From the NCBI GenBank assembly GCA_903813345.2, contig CAIIXF020000010.1:3711169-3775168 (forward strand): DNA of 64,000 nt. The letters run 5' to 3'. A program made the position numbers and the translations under genes. Numbering within the stretch: position 1 is the stretch's first letter; each line of letters starts with the position of its first letter. Below are positions 56,641 to 64,000 of this stretch, piece after piece. The notes under the pieces were generated by a model, which worked only from the letters and a program-made list of their open reading frames with translations, made no database searches and was not told the origin of the DNA. The stretch is from Owenia fusiformis. Its lineage: Eukaryota; Annelida; Polychaeta; Sabellida; Oweniidae.

Positions 56641-58707
56641 CTAGCGAATGTTTTGTGCAGTACATATTATTGGGATTATTTCCTGCAATAATCCTCCAAT
56701 CAAGCATTTGGCTTCAAACAAGGACACATTTTGAGACAAATTTGAGTACTCGAAGATTAATGATAGCCCACAATCGAGGTTACAATTAAAAGTCTATACT
56801 AATTGACATTTTTCGTAATTAAAAAGCATGGCACAAAACATATAGAGCTTGATACGATATCGTCTGTGCATTACTTATTAGTAAGGATGCCATACCGACA
56901 GAAGTCTGGGTTGTTCATCCATGATGAAATAGATCAAGATACCTCTCAGATGATGCCCTCTATCAATGAAAGTATTAACCTATATATTATATATAGTACG
57001 TTGCGAATATCAAACTTTTTTATAAGATGTCCAACAACTATATCCCATTATAAATGTATACTGTACAAGATTCTTCCTCGGGATTTCATTTTGTCACTAT
57101 AGATTAATTTCTTTCTATCGTTTGATGCAGTGTTTTAAATATATTTCATTTTTATTTTGCACTTATAATAATCATGACTGCTTCAAAGAGTTAAACTAAC
57201 ATTTTGTAAGAACATTTATAAATACCAAGAATAGAGTAGATTGTTAAAAACGTCAAATTCTCATTCACCGATTCCTTCATAAGTAAACTATGCGTCCAAC
57301 ACATATTTCCATGCTGTCAGTTTATTCCCTCAGTTATCCCAGATGAATTTGTATTTGGTTACATTTTCACCTTCTGTAAAATCAATGAGACATAATGACC
57401 CTAAATTTGGATGGGAATGTTACATTACTGCAATATGTTTCAGTACAGATGTCTGCTCAACTGATTATGAAATCAATGACATTTAATCGAATAACGAAAG
57501 ATTTTTTATATTAACTAATGTGGAGTTTCTAAGTACATAATGTCCAAAACATGGCCACACTTAATTCAAAAACCTGTCTCATATTTCACATATGATTATG
57601 CAATTGAAAAAATATTTATTTCCAATATAATTTTGATTCTTTCCTTCGTAGTGTACCACATTCGTTTCATGCAACTATTTAATTACACATGACCCAGATA
57701 CATTTTCGAAGTTTCCCCGTAAATCCGGTGAAAATAATACTAGATAAACAATGCAGGTTTGCGCCGTTTTTAATAGCTTCGTATTGGATCAGAAATGGCT
57801 TTCGAAACTATTCCTACAGAAGGATGATGTCATTACACGATGCCATCTCCACTGGTTTATATCGCAATTTTCTTAAAAGTTCTAAAATAAATTCTTGATA
57901 TTTCTTGGTTAAATGTTCCCTTTAAAAGTTAGAGGTATGTATGATAAATTGAGAGGTATCCGTGATAATAAGAGGTATCCATGATAAAAAATCTCAACTG
58001 AAGGTCAAAGTCAGCTATGAATAAGTTTGCTTTGAAAAATCTTTTTTAGTTTACCATCAGTTTTACAAGTTAAACCTGAGCTTGAGACAGTTTTGCATTG
58101 CTCTGTTATATGTATTGTCGTTTTTTTAAATGAGATATTTGTATATGTCATATAATAAACATTAAACAAAGGAATTTGCATAAATTAAAACAAAGATCCC
58201 GAAAGACATCACGCAGTACAAACCCTTCAGCGAATGCGATGCTTACTTATTCTGTTATTCATGCCGACATTGCAAACGATCCCATGAATGATGTAGCACA
58301 ATAAAAAAAACTACAAAAGGCTATCAATTCAAAAAATACATTTTTTACTAACGTTTTTACAAATCTCGTTGTGAGGATGCCTTACTTTGAATAAAATAGT
58401 ATATCACACACATATCATATTAGAATAGTTAAAAAATCGCCTTTGCTTTATCACATGTATTTGAGCATTTTCATTTGTGCGAAACCTTCTAATAACGTTT
58501 ACTGCCGTGTCCAAAATTGGAAAGGCAGCTTACTCAAATATTATGCTGGGCTTGAAATGGCTTTTAGTTGAGATGACATGTACTTTCATGTCATGAGAAC
58601 CCACTGAAGTTAATTTGTGTTTATGGGTCTGTAATGAATTGATCATGTCAACATTTAAAAGATAAAACTGCCATTCAGTGGGGCATATGACACAACAAAA
58701 CAACAAA
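56641..58707. other. Intergenic stretch, no gene recognised
   Basis: AT-rich sequence. A 99-codon open frame (56803-57102) shows no recognisable motif. A short tandem AGAGGTAT..GATAA occurs around 57930-57985. Confidence 0.4.
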
Positions 58708-60113
58708 ATAAGTACTGGATAAAGCATAAGAATGCGATTTTATGAGAAATAATACACCGAAGACCGAAGGCCTGAGGTTATTATTTCTTATCAAATCGAA
58801 TTCGAATGCCTTATCTTACTTAAATCACACACATTCTTATTACAGGTAAATGGTATATTGCAGGTAAATGGTCAATGATCTAATCTGGAAAATGTTATTT
58901 CTTTTGTGTTGACTGTTCATGTAGTTATATAGCCAATTAATTGTAACAACAAAAATAGTTGGTTGCATTGACCTCATGAGTGTGAGTTGATGTAAGTGAC
59001 TGAGTGGGCTATAATTAGTCTAGCTTCAGTGCACTACAGGTGACTGTCCAGTCCAGAACATTGCATTTGAATACAGCAGAATATTTGTAAGTAAGATAAG
59101 ATCAATGATGTAGATAGCAACAAAAATTGATAAATTGTTTTATTCTAAAGAATGCACAGTAACAAGAGAAGGGTACATGTATTTTTGTATATTGTTTTTA
59201 GGGAATGAAAACTATCAAAAACTGTCAATGGTCATTTATGTCTCACTTGATTTTGATAGCTTGCCAAGTGTACATTCTTTAAAAACAATAGAAAAATAAT
59301 GCACTTTCCTTTTGATAAAACCATACATTCTTAAAAATAAACCACAGCAAATTATATTGTGTTGCTACCCAACTGGGATTTAAGTACTGGATAAAGCATA
59401 AGAATGAGATTTTATAAGAAATAATACACCGAAGGCCGAAGGCCTGAGGTTATTATTTCTTATCAAATCGAATTCGAATGCTTTATCTTACTTAAATCAC
59501 ACACATTCTTATTACAGGTAAATGGTATATTGCAGGTAAATGGTCAATGATCTAATCTGGAAAATTTTATTTCTTTTGTGTTGACTGTTCATGTAGGGGT
59601 AAGTGGTTTGATACATGTAAGTGAGTGAGTTCTTTTGAGTTGACTGTTCATGTAGTTATATAGCCAATTAATTGTAACAACAAAAAGAGTTGGTTGCATT
59701 GACCTCATGAGTGTGAGTTGATGTAAGTGACTGAGTGGGCTATAATTAGTCTAGCTTCAGTGCACTACAGGTGACTGTCCAGTCCAGAACATTGCATTTG
59801 AATACAGCAGAATATTTGTAAGTAAGATAAGATCAATGATGAAGATAGCAACAAAAATTGATAAATTGTTTTATTCTAAAGAATGCACAGTAACAAGAGA
59901 AGGGTACATGTATTTTTGTATATTGTTTTTAGGGAATGAAAACTATCAAAAACTGTCAATGGTCATTTATGTCTCACTTGTTTTTGATAGCTTGCCAAGT
60001 GTACATTCTTTAAAAACAATAGAAAAATAATGCACTTTCCTTTTGATAAAACCATACATTCTTAAAAATAAACCACAGCAAATTCTATTGTGTTGCTACC
60101 CAAGTGGGATTTA
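58708..60113. repeat. Tandem duplication of a 0.67-kb segment
   Basis: 58708-59380 and 59381-60113 are near-identical direct copies, each starting TAAGTACTGGATAAAGCATA (first copy) or equivalent and ending ACCCAA.TGGGATTTA. The second copy carries an extra block of about 60 bp at 59597-59655 that repeats local sequence (TTGAGTTGACTGTTCATGTA). Near the start of each copy is a hairpin: AATAATACACCGAAGGCC facing GGCCTGAGGTTATTATT. The second copy stays open for 64 codons at 59836-60030; I do not regard that as a gene. Confidence 0.85.
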
Positions 60114-61713
60114 ACGACGGATAAAATACGGTGCCCGAGATCAGCGTATATTGGGGTCCTTTATTTCATATTTTTGATTGTCTAATTAGAGAGTGTAATT
60201 TTTTAAGACCTTGCCGCATAGACGAAACGGATTTGTCTTCGTCGTAACACTTACATAGCTTCAGTGAACACGTAGTGATGTCGAATTAATTCAAATTGAG
60301 CTGTTTATCGAGTTACTTACATGCTATGGTTACATTTCCTGCGAGACGAAACATGATGAGACTTTGAAAAATGACAATAGTAGAAAATGATACGATTCTA
60401 ATTGGAAAAAGACAATACAAAATGGTAATTTGGAGAGGAATTACAATCTAAAATCAATGTAAAACCACTAATCGTGTCAATCAAGTCTACTCTGAGACTG
60501 CACATTTCAAAGGTATCGAATAAATAATATCTGTGATGATTTAGGGCTGTACATTATCATTCTATCATCGGTTAACTTTCATTGATTTCGCTCAGAAAAA
60601 TATGTTTATTCAAATTCACTGAAATGCTTTATTTTAAAAATTTTAGTGTGATTGTTTATCTAACATATCGCGTTAACATAAAGTTCAGAGTAATTGTGTA
60701 TGCGGTGGAAAGCCCAGATCACTTTATCTTTGCCCATTGACACTCATATTAGCTGCAAGTGACACTAGTGATGAGACAGCATCAAGAGGAGTTAGTAAAA
60801 GTTGAGGTGGCTATTTTGGATTTTCTCATTTGCATTTCAGAGCACACCGGCTAAAAATATTATGGCCATTTTGAATTATTTGGCATCCGCTGGCACCCGT
60901 TTTACCATTTCATCTTTATTTAAGGCAGTATTTTCACGGCTTTGGCTACACAAAAGAACCACAAAAGGCAAGAATAAGGAAAGAACTGGCGAGATAACTT
61001 GACTTGTAGTTGAATTCTTTGAACATTTGCAATTTCTCGCAGCTGTTTAAAAGAGTTATGTACTAACAGAAAGTCATTTTCTTAGTTGAACAAGTTTGAA
61101 CAATGAGAAAGCGAGAAACATTTCAATGGTGAAGTGAATATATATATCTTAAAGGAACTATTAAAGTAATGTTCACTCCTTTTGACGGAGTGGGAGCTGT
61201 TACAATGACCCCTACTTTTAGCAATTTTCAGAACGTTTCGTTCAGTGTATCTAATGCGGGGCATTTTTTATTTATTTCTTATTTCCTTCATATAACAATA
61301 AATCAAAATACAAATCATTTACAGTTGACACCTAAAATAGGTGTATATACTGCTTGATTAAACATAAATTGAATATAATAATAGCGTAAATAAAACAAAT
61401 AAGTATAAATAAGAGTGACATTAATAGTTGTTGGGTTGGAGCAAGGGGAGTGACAGTAAAATGAAATATGATAGCATGGTGATAATCTTAGGACAAATAC
61501 TGCTGGAGATGACGAATTGTAATAAAAATGCCTCTAAGACCCAGATTGATATACTTGGTGATATAGAGTTTAGTCTAAAGAAATTTTATCTATCAAATAC
61601 TTTTTGTATCTCATCTTAAAAATATTCAAAGAAGAACTTTCTCTTATTGGCCTTTCAATACTGTTCCATATCCACTGACCTTGAACCTTTATAGAAAAAA
61701 TCCTACTTTGGTG
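60114..61713. other. Intergenic stretch, no gene recognised
   Basis: Short open frames only. AATGAGAAAGCGAGAAACATTTC near 61103 also occurs near 32930, which marks a small dispersed repeat. Confidence 0.4.
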
Positions 61714-62673
61714 TTATATCCAAAAGCATGTAAATCCTGGCAATGGCGAGTATGATAATTGTGAATGTCGACATTTATTTGGAAAAAAGTCACCAAAAAG
61801 GTGTGGAAACACTGTTAATCGGTTGTACCACTTGTACACAAATTGACCGACATTAAAAAGGTGGATATTGTAAATATCCAAAACTTTGAATTGTTTAAAA
61901 AGTGGAGCTGTATGGGCTCTTCTATCTTTGAAAGCAAGCAGTCTCAAAAAGCTTTTTTGAATTTTAAAAATTTTATCAAGTGCAGTTTTAAAATTGCTGC
62001 CCCATATTATAATGCAATAGTTGAGATAAGAGTATATCAATGAGTTGTAGATTGCCAACATACTTGGTACATTTAATAGATATCTGCATTTGTATAGAAT
62101 TCCAATTGTACAAGATAATTTTGTTTCAAGATTTTTAATATGTTTTTTCCAGTCATCAATTTGAACACCAAGAAAGTTAATTGATTTTACCCTTTCAATG
62201 TTGATATTATTAATTTTATATTCACATTTTTATTAATTTGCTTTTTCTTCTTTGTGAAAATTATGTATTTGGTTTTATCATAGTTGAGTGATAGTTTATT
62301 TGATCGAAACCAATGATCCAGGGAAAAAAGTTCCCGATTAAGGTTATTGAAAAGTAGGTCTACATTAGAGTTATGCGCAAGAATGTTAGTATCATCAGCA
62401 AATAGAACAAGTGGGAGATACCAAATACATATCATTTATTTATATATTATAAAAGTGGCCCTAGAACTGATCCTTGGGGTGTTCCATGAGATATTGATTT
62501 AACTTCAGATGAAATTCCATTGTAAAACACCACTTGTTCTCGATTGGCTAAATATGATTTGAAAAAATTGAAGGAGTTATCTCGTATCCCATAAAGTTCT
62601 AATTTTTTAGGTAATAGTTCGTGATTTAATGTGTCAAACGCTTTTGCAAGATCAGGGAAGAGTCCAATTGAAT
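61714..62673 (-). pseudogene. LINE ORF2 reverse-transcriptase fragment
   Basis: Three minus-strand frames together form part of a reverse transcriptase. They show DLAKAFDTLNHELL, then SHGTPQGSVLGPLL (62673-62447), VLFADDTNILAHNSN and HWFRSNKLSLNYDKTKYI (62405-62260), and YNSLIYSYLNYCIIIWG with KIQKSFLRLL (62055-61930). The order and motifs fit the Jockey/CR1 group but differ from the LINE at 20985-26975 (FADD here against YADD there). It is truncated at both ends and broken by frameshifts near 62440 and 62190. Its 5' side joins directly to a satellite array. Confidence 0.8.
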
Positions 62674-64000
62674 ACTCGTCATTTGCCAGTAGTTTACCAA
62701 GATATGATCTTGATCCCATGGCACTAGCCAATACTACCTTAAAATGATCAAGATTGCTCGTTTCTTGCCAGTGGTTTACCAAGATCTGATCTTGATTGTA
62801 TGTCAGTCGCCAGTAGTACCTTAAAAGTGATCATCGCTCGTCTCTTGCCAGGGGTTTACCAAGATATGATCTTAATCGCATGCCACTCGCCAGTACTACC
62901 TTTAAAATGATCAAAAATTGCTCGTCTCTTGCCACTGGTTTACTAAAATATGATCATGATCGCATGTCACTAGCTCGCCAGTACTACCTTAAAAATGATC
63001 AAAATTTCTCGTCTCTTGCCAGTGGTTATCAAGATATGATCTTGACCGCATGTCACTCGCCAGTACTTCCTTAAAAAAGATCGAAATTGCTTGTCTCTTG
63101 CCAGGGGTTTACCAAGATATGATCTTGATTGCATGCCACTCACCAGTCTACTGTAAAAATGATCATAATTACTCGTCTCTTGCCAATGGCTCACCAAGAT
63201 ATGATCTTAATCGCATGTCATTCGTAACTGACGCTAGTAGTATCTTAAAAATGATCAAGTGCTCGTCTCTTGCCAATGATTTACCAAGATATGATCTTGA
63301 TCGCATGCCACTCGCCAGTACTACCTTTAAAATGATCAAATTGCTCGTCTCCTGCCAGTGGTTACCAAGATCTGATCTTGATTGCATGTCAGTCGCCAGT
63401 AGTACTTTAAAATTGGTCATTGCTCGTCTATTGCCAGTGGTTTACCAAGATATGATCTTGATCGCATGCCACTCGCCAGTATTACCTTTAAAACGATCAA
63501 AATTGCTCGTCTCTCGGCAGTGGTTTACCAAAATATGATCTTGACTGCATGTCAGTCGCCAGTAGTACCCTAAAAGTGATCATCGCTCGTCTCTTGCCAG
63601 TGGTTTACCAATATATGATCTTGATCGCATGCCACTCGCCAGTACTACCTTAAAATTGATCAAAATTGCCCGTCTCGTAACTCGCACGTAACTCGCCAGT
63701 GATACCTTAAAAGTGACCATCGCTTGTCTCTTGCCTGTAGTTTTTCAAGAAATGATCATGATCACATGTCACTCGCCAGTACTACCTTAAAAATGATCAA
63801 AATTGCTCGTCTCTTGCCAGTGGTTATGAAGATATTATCTTGATCGCATGTCACTCGCCAGTACTTCCTTAAAAAGATCAAAATTGCTCGTCTCTTGCAA
63901 ATGGTTTACCAAGATATGATCTTGATGGCATTGCACTCGCCAGTCTACCTTAAAATGATCATAATTACTCGTCTCTTGCAAATGGTTTACCAAGATATGA
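62674..64000. repeat. About 83-bp satellite array, running off window end
   Basis: At least fifteen copies of a monomer of about 82-86 bp carry CTCGTCTCTTGCCAGTGG, TTTACCAAGATATGATCTTG, ATCGCATGTCACTCGCCAGT and ACTACCTTAAAA.TGATC. Copies diverge by substitutions and small indels; 63661-63750 holds an irregular insertion. Open frames through the array on both strands come from the monomer length and sequence and are not genes. Confidence 0.9.

Noticed and set aside
62880-63538. Open frames through the satellite on both strands
   Set aside because: They arise from the monomer's sequence and change frame with monomer indels; there is no protein-like composition.
62674-64000. Regular repeats that could suggest a CRISPR array
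   Set aside because: The monomers of about 83 bp diverge along their whole length with no constant repeat and variable spacer, and the DNA is eukaryotic. It is a satellite.

Overview
This is eukaryotic, almost certainly metazoan, DNA. It is AT-rich, its genes have introns with GT-AG borders, and most of it is transposable elements and their debris. One host gene could be assembled: a secreted protein with the C-terminal part of a CAP (SCP/CRISP-like) domain, a Cys-rich EGF-like module and a ShKT-like module. This architecture, together with the repeat types (CR1/Jockey-type LINEs, mariner, piggyBac and pogo-like elements, AGGTCA-rich repeats, GTAGCC MITEs), suggests a marine invertebrate, most likely a lophotrochozoan such as a mollusc. 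The species cannot be fixed from the sequence.

Layout. 1-10,554 (+ strand): seven exons of the CAP/EGF/ShKT gene, every exon border in matching phase, with introns stuffed with repeats (a long-TIR mariner-like element at 1403-2776, an AGGTCA-rich tandem element at 7848-9277). 11-20 kb: non-autonomous elements with inverted repeats, including a pogo-like element (18,415-20,076) that contains a second element rich in ACGTT. 20,985-26,975 (- strand): a full-length non-LTR retrotransposon with a 12-bp target-site duplication, ORF1, and an ORF2 broken by one frameshift; ORF2 carries a 2A-like motif downstream of hydrophobic segments. 27-33.6 kb: TIR elements, among them a 633-bp piggyBac-type MITE with TTAA duplications. 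33,630-46,467: three head-to-tail copies of a 4.0-4.5 kb unit. Each copy ends in a broken piece of a multi-copy, uncharacterised gene family, and only the third copy runs on into the rest of that gene (to about 48,033). A diverged inverted copy of the unit's flank follows at 48,345-49,750 and is itself split by a mariner relic, so the gene may be cargo of a large inverted-repeat transposon.

51.2-56.2 kb: nested palindromes around a 326-bp AGGTCA-rich tandem repeat and an exon-like reading frame, again interrupted by a mariner relic. 56.4-64 kb: LINE fragments, a tandem duplication of about 0.7 kb, and a satellite of about 83 bp that abuts a broken reverse transcriptase and runs off the window end.

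The CAP gene is the only locus I regard as a likely functional host gene. The LINE is the element closest to intact.
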